Assembly (NCBI GenBank): GCA_045639085.1
Contig: JAZUCM010000057.1
Location: 1-25,923 of the forward strand
Length of the DNA stretch: 25,923 bases
Source of the DNA: Gastranaerophilus sp045639085
GTDB lineage: Bacteria > Cyanobacteriota > Vampirovibrionia > Gastranaerophilales > Gastranaerophilaceae
Direction of reading: 5' to 3'
Part shown: piece by piece, positions 6,789 through 15,663 of the stretch
Numbering within the stretch: position 1 is the first letter of the stretch
How the letters are laid out: every line of letters starts with the position of its first letter
Program-made: the position numbers and the translations under genes
The notes under the pieces: model-generated
What the model was told of the DNA's origin: nothing
Database searches by the model: none
What the model saw: only the letters and a program-made list of their open reading frames with translations

Positions 6789-9700
6789 AAGAGGTTAATT
6801 TTTCTATATTTACGCTCAAAGAATTAAACATTCTCTCCATTTTATCTATCTTTTGGACAATAGAAAGATTGCTGTTTAACTTTGTCATTTCGGTAAGTTC
6901 ATCAATTTTAGCTTCAAGTCTATCCATTCGGGATTGCTGCTCCTCAAAACGTTCTTCGATGAGTTCAATTAGGGCAACTTTATCAGGCGAAGACTTTCTA
7001 AGTTCAGAAAGAGCCTCAGAAATATCATTTATTTCGTTAGTTTTATCATTAATACTCTCAAAAGTATTTGACGCCGCATCGACCCATTCACCAAGATACA
7101 TCAAAACCTGGTGGAATGTATTATCCATAGAGGCCGCATTTTCCAAAAGCATTTGGATTTTCTCGAGTTTTGTCGCAACTTCTGCGTTAAATTCTTTATT
7201 CGAAAGCTCATTTATACGTTCTTCAAGGTTGTATGCGATATGACTAAACGCAAGTAAACCTTCTGAGATAGTTTTTTGAGATTCATCAGAATTGAGAAGA
7301 AGTTTGTTTGTACGCGAACTGATACTCAAAATATCTTCGTTAAGTTTGAGGATATTATTTTTCAACTGATAAATCTCAGCCGGCGTAAGATTTTTGCTGA
7401 TTGAATCAATTGAAGAGGTCAAGTTGTGAATATTTCGAGAAATCTGATTAATTTCCGTTGAGGAAGTTGAAGACGAAATATCGTTCAAAACGTGTCGTAA
7501 TTTTGCAATATCGTTTTCGACATCCGCAAGAGTGTATGAATAATCGGAAATCTCGTTTTGCTTTATCGTTTGAAGTTGAGATTTAACATCAACGAGCTGT
7601 TTACTCAACTCGCCGGTTTTTTCTTGAACAAAATCTTTAATTTCCTCTGTTTCTTCAACAAAATTTGAATTACTAAAGACCGAAATTATCGTATTTACCA
7701 AGTCTTCCTTGATTTTCGCAGAATTCTCGTCATGCTCATCAATTGTCTTGGAAATAGATTCAATTTTATCAAGAATTTTGTCAAAATTTTCACTAGCCAA
7801 AAAATTATCAGCATCTTCATCACGACTAAGCAACTCTTGCTGTTCAAGAATTATGTCTTTAATTTCTTGAAGTTCGTCTTCCAAAAGCTCGTTATCATTG
7901 GTTGAAACAATAATATCTAATTTTGCATTAAGTTCTTGGATGAGTTTTTTGTTTTCAGAACCTTGTTCCAAAATTTCTTCAAAATTTTCCTCATAATCAG
8001 AAATCGCCAAGACATCAATTTTGGCATCAATTTCGTTGATTAAAGAGAGAATATTTTCATTAAGCTCTGTTGTACGTTGAAGATTTTCCGGCATTTGAGC
8101 AAGTTTTGTAAGTTTAGACACCTGTTCAGAAATCCCGTTGAAATATTCGAGGAACTTGCGATTGACAATCATTTGCTTTTCAGAAATCTCATCCGAGTGC
8201 AAAAGTTCATCAACTTTTGAATGCAAAATTTTAATAAGGTTTTGGGTTTTACCCTGTTGAGAGGCCAACTCATCTAAATCTTCACGATAATCAGATGCGG
8301 CAAGAATATCTATTTTAGTTTCAATACTTTCGAGCAATTTGTATTGCGCACGGCTCATATCTTCTGCATGAAGACCCTTTTCAAGTAGTTCGAAATTATT
8401 GGTTTTAAGCGCCTCATAAAGGTCTTTGAAGGCCTGCGTAAATTGTTCCTGAATAAGTATAAGCCTGTCACTATAATTGGCAGAATTCACCGTTATAAAC
8501 TGTTTAAGTTCATCCAAAGAATGATTAATTTCCGTTTGCGTAGCCCCCGAAAGTTCATTATAAATAGCATTGAATTCTGAAATAAAATCATTCAATTCTT
8601 TATTGAGAGTAGAAATGTGTTCTTTGTATTCCACGCCTGAAATTTTGAGACTTTCTTCCAAATTAACAATTGAGGTTGAAACATCTTCAATTTTCTCGTA
8701 ATATTCTTTGACCCTTTCGGTTTCACGTTGAAGGATTTCTTTTTCTTTGTTTTCAATACTTATTGCAATGTCAGAAAACATAGTTTTCATTTGCAAAATC
8801 TGATCTTCCAAAAACCCGGTTTTAACGTTAAAATTGTTGTTAAAAACATCAATTTTATCGAACAAATCAGCAATATTTTTAGAAATATCCAACTCTTTTA
8901 TCGCCTCAACAATGCTTGAATTTGGGTCATTGTCGACAAATTCCGCAATTTTATTAACCGTTTTGACAATATTGCCGGAATAATCCTGCAAGATTCTGAT
9001 TTCAGAAAGCGTGTCATTTGCAACATCCATTACCAACTTAAACTCTTTTGCAACAGCCTCGGAAGTTTTTTGCGGTAACATATCCGCTCTATTCAAGGCA
9101 TCCGCCAATGAGGCTTTTACTGTTTCTAAATCATTGGCAAATTCAATATTTGCCTCTTCAATTTCCTTAAATTTCGCTTGTAAAACCTCTTTTAATTCAG
9201 AATTTTCCTCTTTAAGCGCATCTTCATTTTTATCAACAAACTCTTGGATTTCAGCCGTCTTCTTTTCGACAAAATCCTTGTACATATTCGTTTGAATATT
9301 AATGTTTTCAGAAAGAAGTTTTATGCTTTCTGCAACAAAAGAGAAACGTTCAATCGTATTTTCATCAGTCGATTTGTTTGTTTCAATAATTTCTTGTTGG
9401 TGAATTTTCAATTCCTCAGAAAGTTTTTGGAACTCTTTTTTAGCGGCATCAAGATTTGCATCAGAAATTTTGGAGAAATTATTTTCAATATCATCAACTT
9501 TCGTCACCAAAAGCTTCATCCCGGAATCGAAAATACTAAACAAAGATTTAAATTTATCCTGCATTAATTCAGCATTAGCAACTTGCATTTCATCTTGCTC
9601 GGCGGTCTGTTTCAATTTTTCGAGGTTTTCAAAAACCGCCTCAAACCTACTGTCAAGCGCTTGTTTGAAATCCGCAAGAGCATTTCGCACCAAAATAACC

Positions 9701-9834
9701 TCTGAACCATCGGAAATCTCTTCTAATTTTACATTGATATCAAGCAAAGATTTTTTTAACATCTGTACATTGACAAGGTTCGTCGCTTTTAAATCATCAA
9801 TAACTTCTAAAACATTTTGCAAATCTTTTGTCAT
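6778..9834 (-). CDS. Very long coiled-coil protein of unknown function
   Basis: Protein of 1018 residues, almost entirely predicted helical and rich in Glu, Lys, Asp, Ile, Leu and Asn, with heptad-like spacing from end to end and almost no Pro, Cys or Trp. No signal peptide, membrane segment or enzymatic domain is visible, so a cytosolic structural or scaffold role is plausible. An internal repeat is recognisable: TKIDILAASDYREDLDE (506-522) and AKIDVLAISDYEENFEE (604-620), with a weaker third copy near AKLDIIVSTND (637-647). It is transcribed leftward, divergent from kor, and overlaps glcD by 11 bases. It superficially resembles SMC-like or methyl-accepting helical rods, but has neither ATPase nor signalling motifs. 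Confidence 0.85.
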   Translation of the reverse strand: MTKDLQNVLEVIDDLKATNLVNVQMLKKSLLDINVKLEEISDGSEVILVRNALADFKQALDSRFEAVFENLEKLKQTAEQDEMQVANAELMQDKFKSLFSIFDSGMKLLVTKVDDIENNFSKISDANLDAAKKEFQKLSEELKIHQQEIIETNKSTDENTIERFSFVAESIKLLSENINIQTNMYKDFVEKKTAEIQEFVDKNEDALKEENSELKEVLQAKFKEIEEANIEFANDLETVKASLADALNRADMLPQKTSEAVAKEFKLVMDVANDTLSEIRILQDYSGNIVKTVNKIAEFVDNDPNSSIVEAIKELDISKNIADLFDKIDVFNNNFNVKTGFLEDQILQMKTMFSDIAISIENKEKEILQRETERVKEYYEKIEDVSTSIVNLEESLKISGVEYKEHISTLNKELNDFISEFNAIYNELSGATQTEINHSLDELKQFITVNSANYSDRLILIQEQFTQAFKDLYEALKTNNFELLEKGLHAEDMSRAQYKLLESIETKIDILAASDYREDLDELASQQGKTQNLIKILHSKVDELLHSDEISEKQMIVNRKFLEYFNGISEQVSKLTKLAQMPENLQRTTELNENILSLINEIDAKIDVLAISDYEENFEEILEQGSENKKLIQELNAKLDIIVSTNDNELLEDELQEIKDIILEQQELLSRDEDADNFLASENFDKILDKIESISKTIDEHDENSAKIKEDLVNTIISVFSNSNFVEETEEIKDFVQEKTGELSKQLVDVKSQLQTIKQNEISDYSYTLADVENDIAKLRHVLNDISSSTSSTEINQISRNIHNLTSSIDSISKNLTPAEIYQLKNNILKLNEDILSISSRTNKLLLNSDESQKTISEGLLAFSHIAYNLEERINELSNKEFNAEVATKLEKIQMLLENAASMDNTFHQVLMYLGEWVDAASNTFESINDKTNEINDISEALSELRKSSPDKVALIELIEERFEEQQSRMDRLEAKIDELTEMTKLNSNLSIVQKIDKMERMFNSLSVNIEKLTSYVD

Positions 9835-10003
9835 CTTCTAATTTCTCTTTAATAAAATAATTTTCCTAGCATAATTTTAGCAGAATAATGACATTTCATC
9901 AAGAATGTTAATAAATGTATTACAATTAGCAACAAAAATGGATTTAAAAATTTATTGGTGTTAAAATAGCTAGAAAGGGAGTATTAAAAAAGGGTTCAGA
10001 AAT

Positions 10004-10216
10004 ATGAGTTATATTACAATAGATAAAACGAAATGCAAGGCGTGTTATTTATGCCTCAGCGAATGCCCCAAAAAGCTTTTGCGAATAGGAACTGAGGTCA
10101 ATCACCTTGGTGAAAAACTTGTAGAATTTAACGACCCAAATCACGAATGCCTTGGCTGTGCAATGTGCGCAACAAGATGTCCTGATATGGCAATAACCGG
10201 AGTGTATAAAGAATAA
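10004..10216 (+). CDS. korD: 2-oxoacid:ferredoxin oxidoreductase, ferredoxin (delta) subunit
   Basis: Small 2[4Fe-4S] ferredoxin of 70 residues with two cluster motifs, CKACYLCLSECPK (near residues 11-23) and CLGCAMCATRCP (near 49-60). It passes electrons from the thiamine diphosphate site of the KorAB core to free ferredoxin. First gene of korDABC; its TAA overlaps the korA ATG by one base (TAATG). The 169-base divergent region upstream contains AT-rich DNA with only weak promoter candidates (for example TAAAAT at 9962-9967) and no Rex-like palindrome. Confidence 0.93.
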   Translation: MSYITIDKTKCKACYLCLSECPKKLLRIGTEVNHLGEKLVEFNDPNHECLGCAMCATRCPDMAITGVYKE

Positions 10217-11280
10217 TGGCAGAATTAACAATCGGAAAGAAAATCTTAACAAAAGGTAATTACGCAATCGCACATGCAGCAACTCTTGCAGGTTGCGAAT
10301 GTTATTTTGGCTACCCAATTACACCGCAAAGTGAAATCGGAGAATATTTGAGCGTCAAAATGAACGAACTTGGTCGCGCCTATGTATGTGCAGAAAGTGA
10401 AATTTCCGCGATAAACATGGTTATGGGCGCTTGCGCAACGGGCGCAAAAGCAATGACTTCATCATCATCTTGTGCGGTAGCATTAATGCAAGAAGCAATT
10501 GCCTGCGCTTGTACAGATGAACTCCCGGTCGTATTAGTCAGCGTAATGAGAGGCGGCCCGGGTTTAGGATATATTTATCCATCCCAAGGTGATTACAACC
10601 AAGCCACAATCACCGGCGGCAACGGCGATTTTAGAACAATCGTTCTGGCTCCGTCTACCGTTCAAGAATGCGTCGACTTAACCTACAAAGCCTTCCACCT
10701 AGCTCACAAATACCGCAATCCAACCATACTTTTGGCTGACGGTTTAATGGGGCAAATGATGGAGCCGGTAGAGTTCAAAGAGTATCCATACCCTGAAATA
10801 GATCATTCCGACTGGGCCCTTACAGGCGCAAAAAACAGACCGGCACGTTCAATCAAATCTCTGGGTGTAAACGTCGACAAACAATGCGAGCACATCAAAG
10901 CCCTTTTTGAAAAATACAAGCGCATTGAAGAAAATGAAACAGAATGGGAAGAATTTGACACAGAAGACGCAGATATCGTGTTGGTAAGCTTCGGCAGCCC
11001 TTCTCGCGGAGTAAAATCGGCCGTTAGAGAACTCCGAAAACAAGGTCTCAAAGTCGGATTCTTTAGGCCAATTACCCTATTCCCATTCCCGCATAAGCGT
11101 TTGGCTGAACTTGCACAAAAAGTTCAAAAATTTATCGTTATAGAAATAAACATGGGTCAAATGGTCAGAGATGTTCGCCTTGCCGTCAACGGCGCAGCAA
11201 AAGTCGAACAAATTAACAAACCGGTCGGCGCACCAATCGACGTTGAAACAATTATCGAAGAAGTTATGAGGATGAAATAA
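10216..11280 (+). CDS. korA: 2-oxoacid:ferredoxin oxidoreductase alpha subunit (KorA/VorB type)
   Basis: Alpha subunit of 354 residues of a cytosolic oxidoreductase that decarboxylates a 2-oxoacid to its acyl-CoA while reducing ferredoxin. The pyrimidine-binding region is seen as ALAG-like TLAGCECYFGYPITPQSEIGE (split here for reference: FGYPITPQSE near residues 32-41), then GACATGAKAMTSSSS and RGGPGLG. The C-terminal domain II has VLVSFGSPSRGVK. Residue content fits both 2-oxoglutarate (Kor) and branched-chain 2-oxoacid (Vor) enzymes, so substrate is uncertain. The gamma domain is separate (12048-12593), giving the four-subunit form. Start and stop overlap its neighbours by one base each. 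Confidence 0.93.
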   Translation: MAELTIGKKILTKGNYAIAHAATLAGCECYFGYPITPQSEIGEYLSVKMNELGRAYVCAESEISAINMVMGACATGAKAMTSSSSCAVALMQEAIACACTDELPVVLVSVMRGGPGLGYIYPSQGDYNQATITGGNGDFRTIVLAPSTVQECVDLTYKAFHLAHKYRNPTILLADGLMGQMMEPVEFKEYPYPEIDHSDWALTGAKNRPARSIKSLGVNVDKQCEHIKALFEKYKRIEENETEWEEFDTEDADIVLVSFGSPSRGVKSAVRELRKQGLKVGFFRPITLFPFPHKRLAELAQKVQKFIVIEINMGQMVRDVRLAVNGAAKVEQINKPVGAPIDVETIIEEVMRMK

Positions 11281-12032
11281 TGGCAGTACAAACATTTAAA
11301 ATTCCAGAATCAATAAAAAAAGATATGAGATATTCATTCTGCCCCGGCTGCGACCACGGCGTAGCCGTCAGACTCGTTGCTGAAGTTCTGGACGAATTAG
11401 GTCTAAGAGAAAATACCGTCGCGCCGGCGTCAATCGGTTGTTCAGTATGTCTTTACGACTTTTTAGATGTTGATATGGTTGAAGCTCCGCACGGTCGCGC
11501 ACTCGCCAGCGCAACAGGTATAAAACGCGCTCATCCCGAAAAATTTGTATTCACCTACCAAGGTGACGGCGATTTCGCATCAATTGGCTTAGCAGAAAGC
11601 TTACACGCAGCTCTTCGTGGTGAAAAAATTTCCACAATCTGTATTAACAATACAACTTATGGCATGACCGGCGGACAATTGGGACCAACAACTCTTTTGG
11701 GCCAAGTAACAACAACGTCTACCCTTGGACGTAATGTTGAAAATTACGGCTATCCGATAAAAATCGCCGAGCACGTTGCGCTATGCGACGGAACAGCTTA
11801 CAGCGCAAGGGTTTCACTTGATACTGTAGCAAACATAAGAAAAGCAAAAGCCGCTATTAAAAAAGCGTTTGAAGTACAACTCAAAGGCCTGGGGTTCGGA
11901 TTTGTAGAAATTCTTTCAACTTGTCCGACAAATTGGCACATGACGCCAACACAAGCCCACGAAAGGGTACGTAACGAAATGATGAAAGTCTTTGTGCCGG
12001 GAGTTTACAAAGACGTAACAGCACAAAATTAA
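11280..12032 (+). CDS. korB: 2-oxoacid:ferredoxin oxidoreductase beta subunit, ThDP-binding
   Basis: Beta subunit of 250 residues that binds thiamine diphosphate and the proximal reaction site. Visible motifs are FCPGCDHG (20-27), SIGCSVCLYD, and the ThDP/Mg signature GDGDFASIG (95-103) with the partner NNTTYGMTGGQ (123-133). Conserved cysteines in CPGC and the GCSVC segment fit an additional 4Fe-4S site in this family. Its ATG overlaps the korA stop (TAATG), so the subunits should be made in equal amounts. Assignment as Kor rather than Vor is tentative. Confidence 0.93.
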   Translation: MAVQTFKIPESIKKDMRYSFCPGCDHGVAVRLVAEVLDELGLRENTVAPASIGCSVCLYDFLDVDMVEAPHGRALASATGIKRAHPEKFVFTYQGDGDFASIGLAESLHAALRGEKISTICINNTTYGMTGGQLGPTTLLGQVTTTSTLGRNVENYGYPIKIAEHVALCDGTAYSARVSLDTVANIRKAKAAIKKAFEVQLKGLGFGFVEILSTCPTNWHMTPTQAHERVRNEMMKVFVPGVYKDVTAQN

Positions 12033-12047
12033 AAATAGGAAAATTTT

Positions 12048-12593
12048 ATGGAAAAGAATTTTATAATCGCCGGATTTGGCGGTCAAGGTGTATTATTAGC
12101 GGGTGAAGTCCTTGCCAACGCATTTATGTTCGCAGATAAATTCGTAACCTGGTATCCGAGCTATGGTGCGGAAATGCGCGGAGGGACAGTCAATTGTGAA
12201 ATCGTAATGAGCGATAGTGAAGTTACCGCCGTAAACAAAAAAGACCTTGATTTTCTTGTCGCTCTCAACCAATTATCATTCGACAAATTTTTACCAAAAC
12301 TTAAAAAAGGTGCAACCGTAATCGCCAATTCAACCCTTGTAAAGGTTTCCAAACCAATCGAAGGAATAAACTACATTTTTGCGCCAATTTCTCAAATGGC
12401 AACCGAACTTGGCAACGTAAAAATGGCAAACATCCTCTCTCTTGGACTTCTTGCCAAAGAACTTAAATTCGAAAATCTTGCACTGCTTGAACAAGCTCTC
12501 GATACAGTTCTTCCACCTCACAGAAAATCTTTACTTCCGCTGAATTTTAAAGCTTTAAAATTAGGCTATGAGTATGATTTATTGACAATTTAA
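12048..12593 (+). CDS. korC: 2-oxoacid:ferredoxin oxidoreductase gamma subunit
   Basis: Gamma subunit of 181 residues. The Rossmann-like start GFGGQGVLLAGEVLANAF (near residues 9-26) and YGAEMRGGTVNCEIVMS are hallmarks of the POR_gamma family, which contributes to coenzyme A binding. It is the last gene of the operon, 15 bases after korB, with a modest AGGA Shine-Dalgarno sequence before the ATG. Length is standard. No clear intrinsic terminator follows; the structured element at 12649-12799 begins about 55 bases downstream. Confidence 0.92.
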   Translation: MEKNFIIAGFGGQGVLLAGEVLANAFMFADKFVTWYPSYGAEMRGGTVNCEIVMSDSEVTAVNKKDLDFLVALNQLSFDKFLPKLKKGATVIANSTLVKVSKPIEGINYIFAPISQMATELGNVKMANILSLGLLAKELKFENLALLEQALDTVLPPHRKSLLPLNFKALKLGYEYDLLTI

Positions 12594-12648
12594 GAGATAA
12601 ATCAACTAAAAAGCGGATTTATAAATTCTCAAAAGATACTATTATCTA

Positions 12649-12799
12649 AGGTGTCCGAACAATTTTCGCGATAAGCGCGAAAATTGGGAGTGACGTATGA
12701 GACAGCGAGCCGATTTTGCCGGTGTTGGCTTGCGTTGAGCAAGACAAGCAGGGCAAAATGGCGAAGAACTGCTTTATCAGTGAAAGGACATCTCCGAAC
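12649..12799 (+). other. Structured intergenic element, possible RNA or MITE
   Basis: A closing stem AGGTGTCC (12649-12656) pairs with GGACATCT (12786-12793) around three internal hairpins: an 11-bp perfect stem CAATTTTCGCG (12660-12670 with 12676-12686), a long stem (12710-12720 with 12752-12761) enclosing nested CTTGC/GCAAG, and ACTG/CAGT (12768-12781). The 7-base direct repeat TCCGAAC occurs at 12654-12660 and 12793-12799, as a target duplication of a small insertion would. It fills the space between korC and the small ORF at 12821. I do not recognise a known riboswitch or RNA family. Confidence 0.45.
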
Positions 12800-12820
12800 T
12801 AACATTCTAGATGAGGTATT

Positions 12821-13048
12821 ATGAAAGAACAATTGAAACAATCAATACGTGAAAAAGAAATACAAATGAAAAAACTTGCACCATTGATTGATAAAAATCC
12901 CGTATGCTCAAACCTTTTTAATAAAGTGTTAATAGAGAAAGCCGTATTAAGAAAACAATTGGAAGAACTAAATAACGACACGTTTTTTAAACGTGTAAAA
13001 CGTTTTCTACCTAAAAATCAGACCCTGATTTGCGATTATTTTAACTAA
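12821..13048 (+). CDS. Small hypothetical helical protein
   Basis: ORF of 75 residues, basic and probably helical in its first 50 residues (repeated Lys, Glu, Gln, Leu), ending in a Phe- and Lys-rich tail. No known domain is seen. The ATG is preceded at good spacing by GAGG in GATGAGGTATT, which favours it being translated. It follows the structured element at 12649-12799, which would lie in its 5' leader, and ends just before a bidirectional terminator shared with the convergent kinase. No homologue is recognised. Confidence 0.5.
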   Translation: MKEQLKQSIREKEIQMKKLAPLIDKNPVCSNLFNKVLIEKAVLRKQLEELNNDTFFKRVKRFLPKNQTLICDYFN

Positions 13049-13071
13049 TCAACCATTATTCTCGTAAAAAC

Positions 13072-14856
13072 TTATAGCTCAAGCTCATTTTGTGCTTGGG
13101 CTTTTACGCTAAGCGGCAAAGTAAATCCAAACGTCGAACCTTTACCCACTTCGGACGTAACAAATACTTTACCTTGATGGTGTTTCTCTATAGTAGTTTT
13201 TACAAGCTGTAACCCTAAACCTGTACCCTTAATCGTATGTGTTGCGTTTTCCACACGATAAAATCTGTCAAAAAGTTTTTTCAAATGTTCCGGCGCAATA
13301 CCACAGCCCTGATCTGTCACACTAACTTTTACATCTTCACCGTCACGCTCAACTTTTACGGTAATTTCGGTATTAACAGGCGAATATTTAATCGCATTAG
13401 ACAACAAGTTCGTCAATGCACGCTGAATACTGTTAAAATTAAACATAAAATCAGGGATTTCGCCATTTTTTTGCACAGACAATTTTATGTTATTTTGTTC
13501 CAGCAAAATCTGAACCCCTTGCACTGCAGTTTCAACGAGTTCAAAAATATTGTTAGGCAATTTTTCAATCTCATAATCAGAGTCGAGTCTGGAGAAATCA
13601 AGAATATCATTAACCATACCGTTAAGCCTTATAATCTCTTGATTTAACGTGCCTAAAAATTCTTTTTTCGTATCCTCATCAAACTCATCACCATAATTAT
13701 AAAGGGTATCAATATAACTTCTCAAAACAGTAACCGGCGTTCTGAGTTCGTGTGAAACGTTCGAAATAAATTGCGAACGCATTAAATCCATCTCTGTTTC
13801 TTTAGTAATATCAATCAACACAATAATATAACCCACATAATCGTGATTGCGCGTAAACATCGGGGAAACAATGGATTTAATAGTGCGTTTATCGACCTGA
13901 ATATTAAAAACAGTCGGAGCTTTTTCGCGCTGTTCGAGCGGCAACGCTTTAAATTCCTCAATCTTTTCACGGAAACAGAAATTTCCTTCCGTGTCAATAT
14001 AATCTTGAATTCGACTATCTAAAATCTGTTCATTATCAAGTTCCAACAAATCTTGAGCATGTTTGTTAACCAAAACCACATTATCAGCATTATCGCAAAC
14101 AACAACCCCATTAGCAATACTCAAAAGAACCGCTTCGAACTTGTTTCTTTCAAGTCTAAGTTGTTCAATATTTTGTTCTTCATAAGCGTGAAGCCTTGCC
14201 GACATCTCATTAAACTCGTTATAAAGCGCTTTAACCTCGCTACTAACGTCTTGTTCTTCAATCTTATATCCAAACTCACCTGTCGAAATCTTACCGACAC
14301 CATCTTTAAGCATACGGAGTTCACGAGTAGTGAGATAGGTACTAATCAAAATTACGGACGCAAAAACCAACCACGCAAGCGCAAACACGGAAAATATCGA
14401 AAAACGCATTGCAGAATAAGTTTTGTCTAAAGCCTTAACGCTAAAAATAACCGTCAAAGACCCATCAGTTATTAAAACACCATTTTTATAAGATTTTCTG
14501 GGAGTAACGACAGAAAAAGTTCTATTTTTCGCAACAAACAGAGGATTTTTTTCATCTAAAATAACATTCCCCAATGAATCGACATACTTAATGGCAACGA
14601 TATTGTCACTTTCGGCAATAACACTTTGCAAAAAATTTTCAAGATGAACATCTTTGTTTGTTTTAGCAAGCTCAGCCGAAGAATCAGCAAGGGTTCGCGC
14701 GATAATTTCGCCATAATTTTTGTAAGTCTCGCGCAAATTATTTTGGATATTAAAGTTGGTAAAAATCCCAAACCCGACAATAAGAAACGTGCTGGACAAA
14801 AGCCCCGCAATAATTAACTTATTCTGTTTTGTTATACTAATTTCTCTTTCTTCCAT
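13072..14856 (-). CDS. Membrane sensor histidine kinase (PAS, HisKA, HATPase)
   Basis: Two-component sensor kinase of about 594 residues, with domain order typical of PhoR/WalK-like kinases. Counting from the upstream in-frame TTG at 14862, there is a first membrane helix at about 16-38, an extracytoplasmic sensor region to about 153, a second helix at about 154-178, HAMP, then PAS (about 235-355). HisKA follows with SNVSHELRTP and phospho-acceptor His371. The ATPase domain shows an N box (NLLSNAIKYSP), a G1 box DQGCG (517-521), FDRFYRVE and GTGLGLQL (546-553). All catalytic boxes are intact. I prefer the ATG at 14856 because TGCTATAAT lies just upstream, with no Shine-Dalgarno sequence. No response regulator is nearby, so it is an orphan kinase; its signal is unknown. 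Confidence 0.93.
   Translation of the reverse strand: MEEREISITKQNKLIIAGLLSSTFLIVGFGIFTNFNIQNNLRETYKNYGEIIARTLADSSAELAKTNKDVHLENFLQSVIAESDNIVAIKYVDSLGNVILDEKNPLFVAKNRTFSVVTPRKSYKNGVLITDGSLTVIFSVKALDKTYSAMRFSIFSVFALAWLVFASVILISTYLTTRELRMLKDGVGKISTGEFGYKIEEQDVSSEVKALYNEFNEMSARLHAYEEQNIEQLRLERNKFEAVLLSIANGVVVCDNADNVVLVNKHAQDLLELDNEQILDSRIQDYIDTEGNFCFREKIEEFKALPLEQREKAPTVFNIQVDKRTIKSIVSPMFTRNHDYVGYIIVLIDITKETEMDLMRSQFISNVSHELRTPVTVLRSYIDTLYNYGDEFDEDTKKEFLGTLNQEIIRLNGMVNDILDFSRLDSDYEIEKLPNNIFELVETAVQGVQILLEQNNIKLSVQKNGEIPDFMFNFNSIQRALTNLLSNAIKYSPVNTEITVKVERDGEDVKVSVTDQGCGIAPEHLKKLFDRFYRVENATHTIKGTGLGLQLVKTTIEKHHQGKVFVTSEVGKGSTFGFTLPLSVKAQAQNELEL
13076..13105. terminator. Bidirectional terminator between convergent genes
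   Basis: AGCTCAAGC (13076-13084) pairs with GCTTGGGCT (13094-13102), one G-U included, around a 9-base loop, followed by TTTT on the plus strand. On the minus strand it overlaps the 3' end of the histidine kinase gene and is followed within a few bases by a T run. It would serve both the small ORF and the kinase. Confidence 0.5.
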
Positions 14857-14862
14857 AATCAA

Positions 14863-14871
14863 ATTATAGCA
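14863..14871 (-). promoter_or_regulatory. Extended -10 promoter at the kinase start
   Basis: The minus strand reads TGCTATAAT immediately before the coding region. The usual 7-base distance from the -10 places the transcription start at about 14856, which is the A of an in-frame ATG, so the mRNA may be leaderless. No good -35 or Shine-Dalgarno sequence is seen. Confidence 0.5.
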
Positions 14872-14910
14872 TTAAAAAAAATGAATAAAAACAATCAATT
14901 TAAAGACAAA

Positions 14911-15663
14911 TTACGCATATTTTTCTTGTAAACGCATTTGCCAATAACTACTTTTTTCTAAACGTTTAACAGATGCTTCATAATACATTTTATCTAATTC
15001 TATACCAACAAAACGTCTATTTAAATTTAGCGCCGCAACTCCAGTACTACCAACACCCATAAACATGTCCAAAACAACATCACCTTCATTACTTGCAATA
15101 TTAATGATATGCTCTAATACCTTTACTGGCTTTTGCGTAGGATGCTTTGGATTTTTTAACCTTTCACTACCCATACAAATTGGACTTTCTATAAAGTTGT
15201 GCATTTCGTTTTGTTTTGTGAAATTCCAAGTATGGCCTTTATTCCACAAACAAACAATCAATTCGCAACTATTCAAAAAAGAAGACTTCCTAATATTGGG
15301 TATAGGATTTGTTTTATGCCAAACCATAAATTGAAAAGTATCAAATTCAGAATCAAAAACTTCATGATATTTTCCAAGTAAATTATAACTTGTAAATATA
15401 AATATATTTCCATTAGGCTTAATAATTCGCTTAAATTCCGAAACTAAACTCGCAGGATCTAAAGGTTTCTCATCCCATTCCGCAACATCATTATTAATCT
15501 CTGTTCTCCAACTGAAATTCATATTACCAGTACTATAATTCGCCAAATTATAAGGAGGATCACATAATATCAAATTTATTGATTTATCAGGTATCTCTTT
15601 TAATTTTTCAAAACAATCAGCATTAAACAATTTATAATCTTTTATTGCATCAATATCTAGCAT
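14911..15663 (-). CDS. Type II DNA methyltransferase, amino-methylating
   Basis: Modification enzyme of 250 residues that transfers a methyl group from S-adenosylmethionine to an exocyclic amino group of adenine or cytosine. Motif IV, DPPY, is at residues 35-38 and comes before the SAM-binding motif I, FMGVGSTG, at 201-208, which is the circularly permuted beta-type order. HPTQKP (174-179) is also typical. It should protect the host at the site cut by the adjacent endonuclease. The ATG at 15663 is preferred over a TTG three bases upstream because GAGGTG precedes it at good spacing. The start overlaps the end of the endonuclease gene by 14 bases. The pair is more AT-rich than its neighbours, consistent with horizontal acquisition. 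Confidence 0.93.
   Translation of the reverse strand: MLDIDAIKDYKLFNADCFEKLKEIPDKSINLILCDPPYNLANYSTGNMNFSWRTEINNDVAEWDEKPLDPASLVSEFKRIIKPNGNIFIFTSYNLLGKYHEVFDSEFDTFQFMVWHKTNPIPNIRKSSFLNSCELIVCLWNKGHTWNFTKQNEMHNFIESPICMGSERLKNPKHPTQKPVKVLEHIINIASNEGDVVLDMFMGVGSTGVAALNLNRRFVGIELDKMYYEASVKRLEKSSYWQMRLQEKYA

Noticed and set aside
9901..9967. Rex operator upstream of korD
   Set aside because: TGTTAAT and TATTACA look vaguely inverted, but half-sites and spacing do not match the clear adhE palindrome.
12629..12841. Minus-strand ORF of 70 codons across the structured element
   Set aside because: It lies entirely in hairpin-rich DNA, has no ribosome binding site, and its open frame is explained by the palindromes.
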